A stretch of DNA of 64,000 nucleotides. It comes from Gammaproteobacteria bacterium (GTDB taxonomy: Bacteria; Pseudomonadota; Gammaproteobacteria; JAUZRS01). The translations under genes were made by a program, and so were the position numbers. The notes beneath the pieces were generated by a model, which worked only from the letters and a program-made list of their open reading frames with translations, searched no databases and was not told the DNA's origin. Below, in pieces: positions 49,328-60,584 of the stretch. Positions within the stretch are counted from its first letter, which is position 1, and every line of letters starts with the position of its first letter. Location of the stretch: positions 1 to 64,000 of the forward strand of contig JAUZSP010000001.1 in NCBI GenBank assembly GCA_030949385.1, read 5' to 3'.

Positions 49328-49618
49328 TTAACAGCGTTGTAGAGTTTGATATGAACCGAGGTCGAGCACGTCGTTGAAGCCGGAGGCTTGCAGTATTTCA
49401 CGAGCGCGGGCGCTGCGCATGCCGGTGCCGCAGTAGATCACATAGGCTTTGTTGTTGGCGAGGCGTTCCAGAGCCATCGGCATGGAGCGCAGCGGCAGAT
49501 TGACGGCATTGGGCAGTGCGCCCGCTTGGTATTCGTTTGGGTCGCGTACGTCGAGCAGCGTCGCGCCTTTGTGTAACAGTTGGCGTGCCTGCTGACAGAG
49601 TCGTTTGCTTGAGTTCAT
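49328..49618 (-). CDS. Single-domain rhodanese (sulfurtransferase)
   Basis: 96 residues, one rhodanese domain. 'TLLDVRDPNEYQAGALPNAV' is the CH2A-type region, and the active-site loop 'IYCGTGMRSA' supplies the persulfide-carrying Cys. Single-domain rhodaneses pass sulfane sulfur to glutathione or to partner enzymes. The gene is the first of a two-gene unit with the ETHE1-like enzyme, so it probably makes or consumes its glutathione persulfide substrate. The upstream AT-rich region (49619-49726) likely holds the promoter. Confidence 0.93.
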   Translation of the reverse strand: MNSSKRLCQQARQLLHKGATLLDVRDPNEYQAGALPNAVNLPLRSMPMALERLANNKAYVIYCGTGMRSARAREILQASGFNDVLDLGSYQTLQRC

Positions 49619-49726
49619 GATCTGATTGCCTGTAGTTGATTACGTTGGCAATTACGTTACTACATTAGAATTTAATAATATAGTGATATTTTAGTTGATG
49701 TGTGATCAGGATCACATTTGCTTAAA

Positions 49727-50863
49727 TTACCCGCATTTAAACGGTGACTTCTGCATCAACGCATCACACTCCGCCAGCATCATCTGTGTCTCCTGCTTCA
49801 CATGTTGACGAATGATGTTGTCAAACTGGGGATGTGCAATCCAGTGAGCGGAGTGGGTTTTTGTGGGCAAAAAGCCTCGACTGATTTTATGCGTGCCTTG
49901 CGCACCGGGTTCAAAACGCTGCAACCCGTGTTCAATACAGTAGTCGAGTCCTTGGTAATAACAGGTCTCAAAGTGCAAGCTGTCGTACTGTTCCGAACAG
50001 CCCCAATAACGCCCATAGAGGCTGGTTTTATCCCGAAAGCAGATCGCTACGGCGACGTTTTTTTCGTCGTGTTGAGCAAAAATAAGCAAAATATTATCGG
50101 GCAGGGTACGGCCAATGTGTTCAAAAAAGGCCAAGGTTAATGTGGCGGTACCGTATTTTTCATCAAAGGTGTTTTTGTAAAAATCGTACACCTGTTGCCA
50201 CTCACTTGAATTCATGTCATGACCGGTTTTGAGTTGAAAGGTGATGCCCTGTTCTTTAACTTTGCGCCGTTCTTTAAGAATGTTTTTGCGTTTGCGTGAG
50301 GCAAAGTGAGAGAGGTAGTGGTCGAAGTCTTGGTAGTTTTGATTCGTCCAGTGGTACTGACAACCGAGACGACTGAAAAGCCCCACCTGCTCAAACTGGT
50401 TTTTTTCGTTTTCGGTGCAAAAAAGCCAATGCAGCCCTGTCATGTTCTGTTGCTGACAAAATTGCAGCAGCGCCTTTTGCATCACAGGCAGCAGTTCCGG
50501 CAGCCGTTCCGGCGCGCAGAGCAATCTCTGGCCGCCGACAGGAGTGTAGGGGGAGCCGACCACCAGTTTGGGGTAGTATTCCAGCCCAGAACGTTGATAC
50601 GCGTCAGCCCACGCCCAATCAAAAACAAACTCACCGTAGGAGTTGGTTTTGATGTAGCTTGGCACCGCTGCAATCAGTTGGTCGCTGTCGTCGCAGAGCA
50701 AAAAGTAGTGTGGCAGCCAGCCAAAAGGCTCTAGGCAACCGGTCTGTTCCAAAGCAAGTAGAAAACCGTGACTGAGAAAAAAATTCTCCTCGTCACAGAG
50801 ACCGTCCCACTGTTCGGCTTTAACTTCCGTCAGGCTGGTGATAATTCGCAGTTGGAGTGCCAA
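49727..50863 (-). CDS. DUF482/FemAB-like GNAT acyltransferase
   Basis: About 378 residues from TTG 50863, two bases after the trxB stop; the longer frame upstream reads through trxB and is not conserved. The text 'EENFFLSHGFLLALEQTGCL', 'DWAWADAYQRSGLEYYPKL' and 'TGLHWLFC' is that of the COG3146 family, related to FemAB/GNAT transferases. 'FARKRKNILKERRKV' is a basic segment also seen in relatives. Substrate unknown; these proteins are often called peptidogalycan biosynthesis proteins. It is co-transcribed with trxB. Confidence 0.85.
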   Translation of the reverse strand: MALQLRIITSLTEVKAEQWDGLCDEENFFLSHGFLLALEQTGCLEPFGWLPHYFLLCDDSDQLIAAVPSYIKTNSYGEFVFDWAWADAYQRSGLEYYPKLVVGSPYTPVGGQRLLCAPERLPELLPVMQKALLQFCQQQNMTGLHWLFCTENEKNQFEQVGLFSRLGCQYHWTNQNYQDFDHYLSHFASRKRKNILKERRKVKEQGITFQLKTGHDMNSSEWQQVYDFYKNTFDEKYGTATLTLAFFEHIGRTLPDNILLIFAQHDEKNVAVAICFRDKTSLYGRYWGCSEQYDSLHFETCYYQGLDYCIEHGLQRFEPGAQGTHKISRGFLPTKTHSAHWIAHPQFDNIIRQHVKQETQMMLAECDALMQKSPFKCG

Positions 50864-50865
50864 GC

Positions 50866-52002
<1,137 letters not shown>

Positions 52003-52049
52003 CTAACCGGCATACTGGTGTTTCGATTCTTCAAATTAGGAACGAGACC

Positions 52050-53123
52050 ATGAGTAACATCGGTGTGGCAAAAGAGATCAAAATCATGGAAGGGCGCGTG
52101 GCGCTGATTCCCGCTGCTTGTGCTGAGTTGGTGGCGGCGGGTCATGCGCTGTTTGTGCAGCAGAACGCAGGTCTGCTCAGCGGCTACGATGATGTTGCTT
52201 ATCGACAGGCAGGCGCGGTGGTGGTGGCGGATGCGGCGAAGTTGTACCAACGGGCGGAGCTGATCGTCAAAGTCAAAGAACCCGTGACAGAAGACCTGCG
52301 TCACCTCAAGGCGCATCACCGTCTTTTTTGTTACCTGCATCTGGCCGCACTGCCAAAACTGGCCGCTGAACTGCAAGCCATCGGTGCCACGGCGATTGCC
52401 TTTGAAACCGTTGAAGAGGCAGGGGGAGCTTTGCCTCTGCTGGCACCCATGAGCCAAATTGCGGGTAAGATCGCGGTGCAGAGCGGCGTACATCTGTTGC
52501 ATCAGCCGATGGGTGGCAGCGGTCTGTTGCTGGGTGGGGTGGCCGGTACTCCTCGTGGCAAGGTGGTGGTGCTGGGCGCGGGGCAAGCGGGCAGCAGTGC
52601 CGTTGAATTGGCCGCTGCACTGGGCGCGGAGGTGACGGTGTTTGATCGTTTGCCCGCACGTCTGGAGGCGATGCGCCTTTTCGGACATAATGTCTCGCCC
52701 CGATACGCCTATGCTGCCGACATTGCCGCAGCGGTGGCCGAGGCCGATCTGTTGATCGGTGCGGTGTTGCTGGCGGGGCGACGAGCGCCGCGCATTGTCA
52801 GTGATGCGGATATAAAAACGATGCAAAAAGGCAGTGTGGTGGTGGATATTTCGGTGGATCAGGGCGGGTGCATTGAGACCACCCACGCCACGACCTATCA
52901 AGATCCGACGTACCTTTGCCACGATGTACTGCATTTTGCCGTTAGTAACATGCCAGGGGCGGTGCCGCAGACCGCCTCGCAAGCGTTGTCGGCGGCGATT
53001 ACGCCGTACGTCACCCAATTGGCTGATGACGGCTGGATGCAGAATAACGGTTTGCAACGCGCGGTTAATATCGCTGCGGGTGAGGTGATTCACCCCAGCT
53101 TGAGGTTGGATTTGTGCCCCTAA
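52050..53123 (+). CDS. ald: Alanine dehydrogenase
   Basis: About 357 residues from ATG 52050, after an AGGAACGAGACC ribosome region. The N-terminal AlaDh/PNT domain shows 'GVAKEIKIMEGRVALIPA' and catalytic-region 'ELIVKVKEPV'. The NAD-binding Rossmann fold has 'VVVLGAGQAGSSAVELAAAL', and 'KGSVVVDISVDQGGCIETT' is the conserved region before the C-terminus. It interconverts alanine and pyruvate with NAD. The related PNT subunit is much longer, so Ald is preferred. It is divergent from trxB and 21 bp upstream of ftsK. Confidence 0.92.
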   Translation: MSNIGVAKEIKIMEGRVALIPAACAELVAAGHALFVQQNAGLLSGYDDVAYRQAGAVVVADAAKLYQRAELIVKVKEPVTEDLRHLKAHHRLFCYLHLAALPKLAAELQAIGATAIAFETVEEAGGALPLLAPMSQIAGKIAVQSGVHLLHQPMGGSGLLLGGVAGTPRGKVVVLGAGQAGSSAVELAAALGAEVTVFDRLPARLEAMRLFGHNVSPRYAYAADIAAAVAEADLLIGAVLLAGRRAPRIVSDADIKTMQKGSVVVDISVDQGGCIETTHATTYQDPTYLCHDVLHFAVSNMPGAVPQTASQALSAAITPYVTQLADDGWMQNNGLQRAVNIAAGEVIHPSLRLDLCP

Positions 53124-53144
53124 ACAGAATGACAGAGAAGCCCC

Positions 53145-55694
53145 TTGGCCGCTAAAAAAAGCAGAACAGAAAAAAAAACAGCAAACAGAGCTGTGCCTGA
53201 AAGTCTGATTTACAGTTTGCGCGAAGGCGGGCTCTTACTGGTGATGAGCCTCTGCCTTTACCTGTTGCTGTCGTTGGTCAGTTTCAGTCTGCATGATCCT
53301 GGTTGGTCGCATACGGGTAAGGTGGTTGAGCTGCACAACTTGGGCGGTCGTGTGGGGGCGTGGTTTGCGGACATTCTGCTTTATCTGTTCGGTTATATGG
53401 CCTACTGCTTACCTTTTATTATGGGTTACATTGGCTGGATGTTGTTGCGCAGTCAAACGGATCAGGCCGCCCCTTCGTTTTGGTTTAGCCTGCGTTTTAT
53501 CGGATTTTTACTGCTGTTTGTCACCGGAGCGGCTTTGGCCAGTATGCATTTTATCCCTGCTCAAGGCAGTGTGCCGCTGGGGGTGTTTGCTGGGGGCTTG
53601 CTGGGTGATGCCTTGAGTGAATGGCTGGTGGTGGGGGTCAGTGCGGTGGGAGCGACGCTGTTTTTATTGGCCTTTTTTTTGGCCAACATCAGCTTCTGTT
53701 TTGGTTTTTCTTGGTTGAAAATTATAGATCGCGTCGGTGCTTTGAGTTTACAGGGGATCGAGGCGCTTCAGCAGCAGGTGCAACAAAAAGGGAATGAGCA
53801 CAATGAGGCTGCTGAAGCGAGGTCTGAAGTTGATTCGCCTCTCGTTATTGAAGCGCCGCAAGAGACTCCTTTGCCGGTAAAAAAACGAGTTCGACAGGAG
53901 CCGCTTTTGTCGGACTTGCCCAGCACGGAATTAGCACGCACTCCGCCGCTGGATCAGTCTGCAACTAAGATGCCAGAGCCAGAGGGGGGGGGTGAGGCCG
54001 AAGTCGAGGGTGTGCCTCCGCCTCCTGTCGCAGAGGTTGAGGGGCCTGATGAGACTCAAAAACACGCGGTGGTGATGCTGGCTCCGCAGGAAGAATTGCC
54101 CGAGGAAGAATTGCCCGAGGAGGTGTTGCTAGAACAACCGTTGCCGGATAGCGCAGTGCCCAAAGTGGCAAAAATGGTGGTTCCTTTGTCGGTGCTTGAG
54201 AGCGGTGATGATGTGAGTTTGCCGCCGCTTTCGCTGCTGGATGAGGCGGTGGTTGAGACCCGAGGTTATTCAGATGAAACCTTGGAAGAGATGTCGCGTC
54301 TGTTGGAGTTGCGGCTGGCCGATTATAAAGTCACGGCTGACGTGGTGGAGGTGCATCCAGGGCCGGTGATCACGCGGTTTGAGTTGGCGCTGTCGCCAGG
54401 CATCAAGGCGAGCAAGGTCAGCTCCTTGGCCAAAGATTTGGCGCGTTCGCTCTCCATCAGCAGTGTGCGGGTGGTGGAAAGCATCAGCGGTAAATCCACT
54501 ATTGGTTTGGAGATCCCCAACGAGCAGCGTGAAATGGTGCGCTTGCGTGAAATTGTCGGCTCTGAGCCGTACGCAAAATCAGAGTCGCCCCTGACGTTGG
54601 CGTTGGGCAAAGGCATTTCCGGTCAGGCGGTGGTGGCGGATCTGGCCAAAATGCCCCATCTGCTGGTGGCCGGTACCACCGGTTCGGGTAAGTCGGTGGC
54701 GGTCAACGCGATGTTGATCAGCCTGCTGTATAAATCGTCGCCTAATGATGTGCGGATGATTTTGATTGATCCAAAAATGCTGGAGCTGAACGTCTACGAA
54801 GGCATCCCGCATCTGTTGACTCCAGTGGTAACGGACATGAAAGAGGCGGCCAACGCGCTGCGCTGGAGTGTGGCGGAGATGGAGCGCCGCTATCGTTTGA
54901 TGGCGTCTCTGGGGGTGCGCAACATCGTGGGTTACAACCGTAAGGTAACGGAGGCCATCGAAGCCGGTGAGCCGTTGAAAGATCCGACCTACAAGCGTTC
55001 AGAAGCTTTTGATCCGGCTGCACCGATTCCGTTTTTAGAAAATTTGCCTTACATCGTGGTGGTGGTGGATGAGTTCGCCGACATGATGATGGTGGTGGGC
55101 AAAAAGGCGGAAGAGTTGATCACCCGCATCGCGCAAAAAGCACGGGCGGCGGGCATTCATCTGATCTTGGCCACTCAGCGTCCGTCGGTGGATGTGATTA
55201 CCGGTTTGATCAAAGCCAATGTACCGACACGGATCGCCTTTCAGGTTTCGTCGCGGATTGATTCTCGTACCATTTTGGATCAGGGCGGCGCGGAGCATCT
55301 GCTCGGACACGGCGACATGCTTTATCTGCCGCCAGGAATGGCGCAGCCGGTTCGAGTGCATGGCGCGTTTGTGGATGATCACGAAGTGCATAACGTCGTC
55401 AAACACCTAAAGAGCATGGGCAAAGCCAATTACATTGATGAAATTTTGCAAGAACCCATCTCCAGCAGCGCCTCTTTGGGCAGCGACGGCGAGCAAGATG
55501 AACTTTACGATCAGGCGGTGGCCATTGTGACCGAGACCCGCAATGCGTCGGTTTCGTCGGTGCAGCGGCGTTTACGCATTGGTTACAATCGCGCCTCGCG
55601 GCTGGTGGAAGAGATGGAAGCCTCGGGGGTGGTGAGCAGCAATCCGGAGCGCGGTGTGCGTGAGGTGTTGGCTCCTGCGCCGCCGAAAGAGTGA
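53145..55694 (+). CDS. ftsK: DNA translocase FtsK
   Basis: 849 residues from TTG 53145. Four N-terminal membrane helices (~25-190) anchor it at the septum. An acidic, Pro/Glu-rich linker (~215-375) follows. The motor has Walker A '[14 protein letters not shown]', Walker B '[15 protein letters not shown]' and '[19 protein letters not shown]'. The C-terminal gamma winged helix ('[20 protein letters not shown]') reads KOPS sites and activates XerCD. It couples chromosome dimer resolution to division. Downstream genes such as lolA do not follow; a BREX locus does. Confidence 0.97.
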   Translation: MAAKKSRTEKKTANRAVPESLIYSLREGGLLLVMSLCLYLLLSLVSFSLHDPGWSHTGKVVELHNLGGRVGAWFADILLYLFGYMAYCLPFIMGYIGWMLLRSQTDQAAPSFWFSLRFIGFLLLFVTGAALASMHFIPAQGSVPLGVFAGGLLGDALSEWLVVGVSAVGATLFLLAFFLANISFCFGFSWLKIIDRVGALSLQGIEALQQQVQQKGNEHNEAAEARSEVDSPLVIEAPQETPLPVKKRVRQEPLLSDLPSTELARTPPLDQSATKMPEPEGGGEAEVEGVPPPPVAEVEGPDETQKHAVVMLAPQEELPEEELPEEVLLEQPLPDSAVPKVAKMVVPLSVLESGDDVSLPPLSLLDEAVVETRGYSDETLEEMSRLLELRLADYKVTADVVEVHPGPVITRFELALSPGIKASKVSSLAKDLARSLSISSVRVVESISGKSTIGLEIPNEQREMVRLREIVGSEPYAKSESPLTLALGKGISGQAVVADLAKMPHLLVAGTTGSGKSVAVNAMLISLLYKSSPNDVRMILIDPKMLELNVYEGIPHLLTPVVTDMKEAANALRWSVAEMERRYRLMASLGVRNIVGYNRKVTEAIEAGEPLKDPTYKRSEAFDPAAPIPFLENLPYIVVVVDEFADMMMVVGKKAEELITRIAQKARAAGIHLILATQRPSVDVITGLIKANVPTRIAFQVSSRIDSRTILDQGGAEHLLGHGDMLYLPPGMAQPVRVHGAFVDDHEVHNVVKHLKSMGKANYIDEILQEPISSSASLGSDGEQDELYDQAVAIVTETRNASVSSVQRRLRIGYNRASRLVEEMEASGVVSSNPERGVREVLAPAPPKE

Positions 55695-55735
55695 AGTAAC
55701 CATTGCCCATTGACGCTGCTTGAATGGGTAGAAAA

Positions 55736-55768
55736 AGCAGTTGTTGACCTGTAAGCTGCTCTTTTTTT
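55736..55768 (+). terminator. Rho-independent terminator after ftsK
   Basis: A short stem AGCAG (55736-55740) pairs with CTGCT (55756-55760), extendable by flanking A/T pairs, and is followed by a run of seven T at 55762-55768. A second small inverted pair CCCATT/AATGGG lies just upstream (55706-55728). It ends the ftsK unit about 42 bp after its stop and separates it from the BREX locus. Confidence 0.65.
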
Positions 55769-55796
55769 GTGTATTCCCTCTGGAATTATTTTCAGC

Positions 55797-56396
55797 ATGA
55801 ACCGTGAAAAATACAGTATGTCATTCACTGTTGCGGCTCTTCTTCGTCAAGAATCTCTGAATCTTGCAGAGCTGTACTTAAAGCAAGGTGACTGGGCGGA
55901 GGTGCGTAGCGAGGTACTTGTTCACAACCTTTTGCAAGCAAGAGCGGAAAACAGTGCTAAACGGACTTGCACGGAGATAATTTCTCGGTTGCAACAGCTG
56001 AGTCATAATGAAATAGATCTGCTGGTTGTAGGGAGTCAGCAAGAACAGGGTTATCTTCTTTGGTTGGCTGTTTGTCGGCGTTATCGTTTTATTTATGAAT
56101 TTTCAGATGAGGTGATTCGAGAACGATTTTTTACGCTTAAATATGACCTTAGTTACGGAGATTATGATGTGTTTTTTCATGCAAAAATGGTCTGGCATGG
56201 AGAGTTGGAAAAACTAACTAAAACAACAAAAAATAAACTGCGCCAAGTCGTGTTTAAAATGTTGCGTGAAGCCGATTTGTTGACGCTGGATAATCAGCTG
56301 ATACCAGCCATATTGAGTGCTCGACTGATTAATATAATTGGCCACCATTCACCGCGAGACCTCTATATTTTTCCAGTAATTAACACGACATTATAA
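55797..56396 (+). CDS. brxA: BREX type I protein BrxA (DUF1819)
   Basis: About 199 residues from ATG 55797; ATG 55818 ('MSFTVAALLRQESL') is an alternative. The pattern 'SLNLAELYLKQGDWAEVR' near the start and 'RDLYIFPV' at the end fits the DUF1819/BrxA family, a small DNA-binding fold in BREX phage-defence loci. The assignment rests strongly on context: a BrxB-like gene, brxC and pglX follow in the standard order. The locus is inserted right after ftsK. Confidence 0.85.
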   Translation: MNREKYSMSFTVAALLRQESLNLAELYLKQGDWAEVRSEVLVHNLLQARAENSAKRTCTEIISRLQQLSHNEIDLLVVGSQQEQGYLLWLAVCRRYRFIYEFSDEVIRERFFTLKYDLSYGDYDVFFHAKMVWHGELEKLTKTTKNKLRQVVFKMLREADLLTLDNQLIPAILSARLINIIGHHSPRDLYIFPVINTTL

Positions 56397-56406
56397 GGTT
56401 GGCTTG

Positions 56407-57018
56407 ATGAATATTGATTTAAGTAGGGCTTCCATAGGGGAGCGTTACCGTCATCTTTTGAGTGTGATGAGCGGTGAGCATTTTTTACAACGGAAGGGAT
56501 TGGGTAATGAAGTGCCTTTTTTTATCTGCCCTTATAAGTCAGAAGAGGCTACTGATGTGGTGCGCATGCAAAAACAGCTTATCAATAAATTGTCAAAACA
56601 GGGCGTTTTGGTGCTAGAAATAGATCTGTATGACTTGGTGGTGGAGATATTAAAGCAAGAGGGAGATTGGGAATGGTGTTTGGGAGAGGAGTCGTCACTT
56701 GCAAAGGAGGAGCTTAAGGAAGAGTTACAATCCATGCTCGATATAGAAACCGTACTCACGCCGAGTATTGAAAATAAAATGAAAGAATCTGAATTCCATG
56801 TGATGTTTATTTCAGGGGTGGGGGAGGTGTTTCCCTATATTCGTTCGCATAATGTACTCAATAATTTACAAAAAATAGCAAAATTGAGTCCGACTGTGAT
56901 GTTTTTTCCAGGGGAGTATACGCACTCTTTAGAATCGGGCGCATCACTGGAACTGTTTGGTAGATTGCATGATGATAAGTATTATCGAGCATTCAATATT
57001 TTTCATTTAGAAGCGTAA
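56407..57018 (+). CDS. brxB: BREX type I protein BrxB (DUF1788)
   Basis: 203 residues from ATG 56407. 'VPFFICPYKSEEATDVVRM', 'GVLVLEIDLYDLVVEIL' and 'FPYIRSHNVLNNLQ' match the DUF1788 pattern of BrxB, a conserved BREX component of unclear biochemical role that is needed for defence in type I systems. It starts 10 bp after brxA and ends 15 bp before brxC, so the three are one transcript. Confidence 0.88.
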   Translation: MNIDLSRASIGERYRHLLSVMSGEHFLQRKGLGNEVPFFICPYKSEEATDVVRMQKQLINKLSKQGVLVLEIDLYDLVVEILKQEGDWEWCLGEESSLAKEELKEELQSMLDIETVLTPSIENKMKESEFHVMFISGVGEVFPYIRSHNVLNNLQKIAKLSPTVMFFPGEYTHSLESGASLELFGRLHDDKYYRAFNIFHLEA

Positions 57019-57033
57019 AAAGGAAGTGTGATA

Positions 57034-60000
57034 ATGACACTAAAAGGTATTTTTCAAAAACCTATTGATAGAGCGATTGAAGGTGTCATTAAAGCTGATG
57101 ACGATGCTAGCTTGCGCCTTGAACTGGATGAGTATGTCGTTACGAATGAAGTAGAAAAGCGGCTTGATGTTTTTTTTGATGCTTATAATAATTATCAAGG
57201 TGCTAATGGGGTTTGGATTTCAGGTTTTTTTGGTTCAGGAAAATCGCATCTTCTGAAAATGCTGGCATTGGTGCTGGAAAACCATGAAGTGGATGGTAAA
57301 TATGCCTTAGATGTTTTTTTGGAAAAATCAGTTTTCAAGGATAATGAGATTCTTAGAGGGGATCTTAAAAAAGCCGTTTCAATTCCCTCTAGGAGTATTT
57401 TATTTAATATTGACCAAAAGGCGGATGTTATTAGTAAAACAGAGATTGATGCCCTGCTCTCTGTGTTTGTGAAAGTGTTTAATGAAGAGTGTGGTTATTA
57501 TGGAAAACTGCCTTATGTGGCTGAGTTTGAACGAGAGCTGGATGCAGATGGTTTGTTTGGAGAATTTAAAATAAAGTTCAAAACGCTCTCTTCCAGAGAT
57601 TGGAGTTGGGCACGGCAGCGTGCCAAGCGTATGGCTGCTCAAATTGATGAAGCTTATAACGCTGTAACCGGTCAATCATCGAGCCACATATTGGATCACT
57701 ATCGTAGCGATTATCGCCTCTCGATTGAAGATTTTGCTGAGCAGGTTTTTTCGTACATTGATCGACAGGAGGAGGGCTTTCGGCTCAACTTTTTTGTTGA
57801 TGAAGTGGGTCAGTACATCGCGGGTAACATTAAATTGATGACGAATTTGCAAACGATTGCTGAAAGCTTAGCGACAAAATGCAGAGGTCGAGCCTGGCTT
57901 GTTGTGACTGCTCAGGAAGAGATGGGCTCTGTTGTTGGTGAGATGGGTAAACAAGAGAGCAATGATTTTTCTAAGATTCAGGCGCGTTTTAATAACCGTA
58001 TGAAACTGACCAGCCAAGATGTGGCTGAGGTGATTCAAAAACGTCTGCTGCTCAAAAATGAGCAAGGCATCACTTTGCTCTCTGATCTCTACCATGAGCA
58101 AGCCAATAATTTTAAGACGCTGTTTGATTTTTCTGATGGCTCGCAGAGTTATCGAAATTTTATTGACAGAGAGCATTTTATCCACAGTTATCCTTTTATC
58201 CCTTATCAATTTTCTCTGTTTCAGGCAGCCATTCAGAATCTCTCACTGCATAACGCCTTTGAGGGTAAGCACCGCTCCGTTGGTGAGCGTTCCATGCTGG
58301 GTGTCTTTCAGCAGGTGGCGGTACACATTGCAGAACATCGTGTGGGGCAGCTTGCTACCTTTGATTTGATGTTTGAAGGCATTCGAACGGCAGTGAAGGC
58401 GCAAATTCAGCGCGCCATTCTACAAGCCGAAAATCATCTGGCTGATCCTTTTGCCATACGGGTTTTAAAGGCTCTGTTTTTGGTTAAATACGTCAAAGAG
58501 TTTAAGGCAACAGCACGTAACGTGTCGGTTTTAATGTTGGATGATTTTAACCAAGATCTGCCCAAGTTGCGTGAAAGCTTAGAAGAAGCGCTTAGTTTAC
58601 TGGAGCAGCAGACTTACATTCAGCGTAATGGTGAGCAGTATGAATACTTGACCGATGAAGAGAAAGACGTTGAGGAGGAGATTAAACATACCGAAGTTGA
58701 AATGAGCGATCTCTCCGATGAGCTTGAGAAAATGGTGTTTGATCGCATTATCAAGCATCGGAAGATTCGTTACAGCGAAAATAATCACGATTACGTTTAC
58801 GCACGTAAGTTGGATGACCGTTTGTATGGCCGCGAGTATGAGTTGGCGATCAATGTCATCACTCCGTTTCATGAGCACGCTGAAAGTACAGATGCGTTGC
58901 GTGGGTGGACATTGGGACGTGCTGATTTGATGGTGATTATGCCGCCCGATGATCGTCTTATGCGCGAGCTTAGGTTCTATAAACAGACGGAAAAATACAT
59001 TCGTCAGAACAGTTCGATTACTCAGCAGGAGATTGTTAAGCGAATCCTTGAGAGCAAAGCGGCTCAGAATCAAGAGCGTTACGCTGATCTTCAGCAGAGG
59101 ATCAAAGCGTTGTTAGGCAACTCTAAAATGATTGTTAATGGGGGAAATGTTGAGGTCAGAGGAGAGGAGGCTCAGTCACGCATTGTGCTTGGTTTTGAAG
59201 CCTTGCTTCGACAGATCTACCCGAATTTGAGTATGTTGAAAGGAGCTGCCTTTAGGGAAAGGGATATTACACAACACTTGCAAACCGAGCAGAAAAACTT
59301 AGCCCTTGCTGCCTTGGCAGAATCAGAGCAGGAGTTGTTTGCTTACATACAAAGCAATAAGCGCGCTGGCAGTCGAACAACGCTTAAAGCTTTGTTGGAA
59401 AAGTTTGAGTGTAAACCCTATGGTTGGTCTCCCGCAGCGATTCTCTGCACGTTAGCGAAGCTCTGTGCTAAAGGAAAAGTGGAGGTGCGCAGAGAGGGCG
59501 CTGTTTTAGAGGATGAGCCGTTAGAGAAAGCGTTGCTCAATAGCCGCGAGCAGGCCAATGTGGTGCTTGAATCACAAGTGGATTTCAGCCCTTCTCAGGT
59601 GCGTAATCTGAAAGAATTTTATGAAGATTTTTTTGACGCGCCAGCCAAAAGTGAAGAGGCTAAGGAGCTGGCCCATGAAATGAGTGCAGAGTTAAAAAAA
59701 TTGATCCATGAGTTACAGCAGCTTCTAACAAAAGTGGAGCGTTACCCTTTTTTGCAGGCCTTGCAGCCGGTGGTAAAGTGTTTAACAGAGATCAGTGGCA
59801 ATGCGTATAACTGGTATTTAACGGATTTGATCAAGCGTGAAGATGAGTTGTTGGGACTTAAAGAAGAGTTAATTGATCCGCTGCGTAATTTTATGGCTGG
59901 CTCACAAGCCGATATTTACGCTCGGGCAAGCCGCTTTATTCGTAAACAAGATTCGAATTTTAGCCACATTGAGGGCGGTGAACTGGAGCAGATTCGTTCC

Positions 60001-60540
60001 GTGCTCAATAACGCCACTTGTTTCAAAGGCCAGCAAATTCAGCAGTTAAAAATTAAGTTGGATCAGCTGGAGGAAAAGGTCAGGCAAAAAGTAGAGCAGG
60101 TGCGTGACCAAGCCAGCACTCGTCTTAAGGTGATGCAGTCACGGATGCAGAGCATGGATGAGTATAAAATACTGCCAGAGGTGAGGACCGTTGAGTTAGA
60201 TCAGACTTTTCAAGAGCTAATAAGCTACTTGAGCGAGCAAACTTTGATTGCTGTGATCAACGATAAAAGGCGCTATTTTGAGGATCAGGGTTATCAAAAT
60301 TTGCTTGCTAAGATGATCGAAATGGCAACAGTAAAACCGCGATCTGAAAGAGCCGCAGTGTCTGGTTCTGTTCCTCCAGATGAGCCTAAGCCTCGGATTG
60401 AGTACATTTCAGTGCGAAACATTGCGCTCTCTTTTGAGAAGGCATGGCTGGCAAGTGAGCTGGATGTGGATGATTATTTAAAAGATTTGCGTAGCGCCTT
60501 GTTGTCTGAGATCAAGAAGGGCAGCAGGGTTCAGGTTTAA
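57034..60540 (+). CDS. brxC: BREX type I ATP-binding protein BrxC
   Basis: 1,168 residues from ATG 57034, with AAGGAAG as ribosome site; an in-frame GTG at 57028 is possible. A P-loop NTPase: Walker A 'SGFFGSGKSHLLKML' (~65-80), Walker B 'FRLNFFVDEVGQYI' (~255). Long coiled-coil segments fill the C-terminal half. BrxC is the large STAND-like ATPase required with PglX for BREX methylation and exclusion. The length agrees with type I BrxC. The frame is fully open. Confidence 0.93.
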   Translation: MTLKGIFQKPIDRAIEGVIKADDDASLRLELDEYVVTNEVEKRLDVFFDAYNNYQGANGVWISGFFGSGKSHLLKMLALVLENHEVDGKYALDVFLEKSVFKDNEILRGDLKKAVSIPSRSILFNIDQKADVISKTEIDALLSVFVKVFNEECGYYGKLPYVAEFERELDADGLFGEFKIKFKTLSSRDWSWARQRAKRMAAQIDEAYNAVTGQSSSHILDHYRSDYRLSIEDFAEQVFSYIDRQEEGFRLNFFVDEVGQYIAGNIKLMTNLQTIAESLATKCRGRAWLVVTAQEEMGSVVGEMGKQESNDFSKIQARFNNRMKLTSQDVAEVIQKRLLLKNEQGITLLSDLYHEQANNFKTLFDFSDGSQSYRNFIDREHFIHSYPFIPYQFSLFQAAIQNLSLHNAFEGKHRSVGERSMLGVFQQVAVHIAEHRVGQLATFDLMFEGIRTAVKAQIQRAILQAENHLADPFAIRVLKALFLVKYVKEFKATARNVSVLMLDDFNQDLPKLRESLEEALSLLEQQTYIQRNGEQYEYLTDEEKDVEEEIKHTEVEMSDLSDELEKMVFDRIIKHRKIRYSENNHDYVYARKLDDRLYGREYELAINVITPFHEHAESTDALRGWTLGRADLMVIMPPDDRLMRELRFYKQTEKYIRQNSSITQQEIVKRILESKAAQNQERYADLQQRIKALLGNSKMIVNGGNVEVRGEEAQSRIVLGFEALLRQIYPNLSMLKGAAFRERDITQHLQTEQKNLALAALAESEQELFAYIQSNKRAGSRTTLKALLEKFECKPYGWSPAAILCTLAKLCAKGKVEVRREGAVLEDEPLEKALLNSREQANVVLESQVDFSPSQVRNLKEFYEDFFDAPAKSEEAKELAHEMSAELKKLIHELQQLLTKVERYPFLQALQPVVKCLTEISGNAYNWYLTDLIKREDELLGLKEELIDPLRNFMAGSQADIYARASRFIRKQDSNFSHIEGGELEQIRSVLNNATCFKGQQIQQLKIKLDQLEEKVRQKVEQVRDQASTRLKVMQSRMQSMDEYKILPEVRTVELDQTFQELISYLSEQTLIAVINDKRRYFEDQGYQNLLAKMIEMATVKPRSERAAVSGSVPPDEPKPRIEYISVRNIALSFEKAWLASELDVDDYLKDLRSALLSEIKKGSRVQV

Positions 60541-60584
60541 AGAATTATGAGTGATGTTTACAGAAATGGGCGGCGGGGGAAATC

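Noticed and set aside
52306-53093. Long minus-strand open frames across the ald gene
   Set aside because: They lie antisense to a well-supported alanine dehydrogenase and read as low-complexity Arg/His/Pro text typical of shadow frames in GC-rich DNA.
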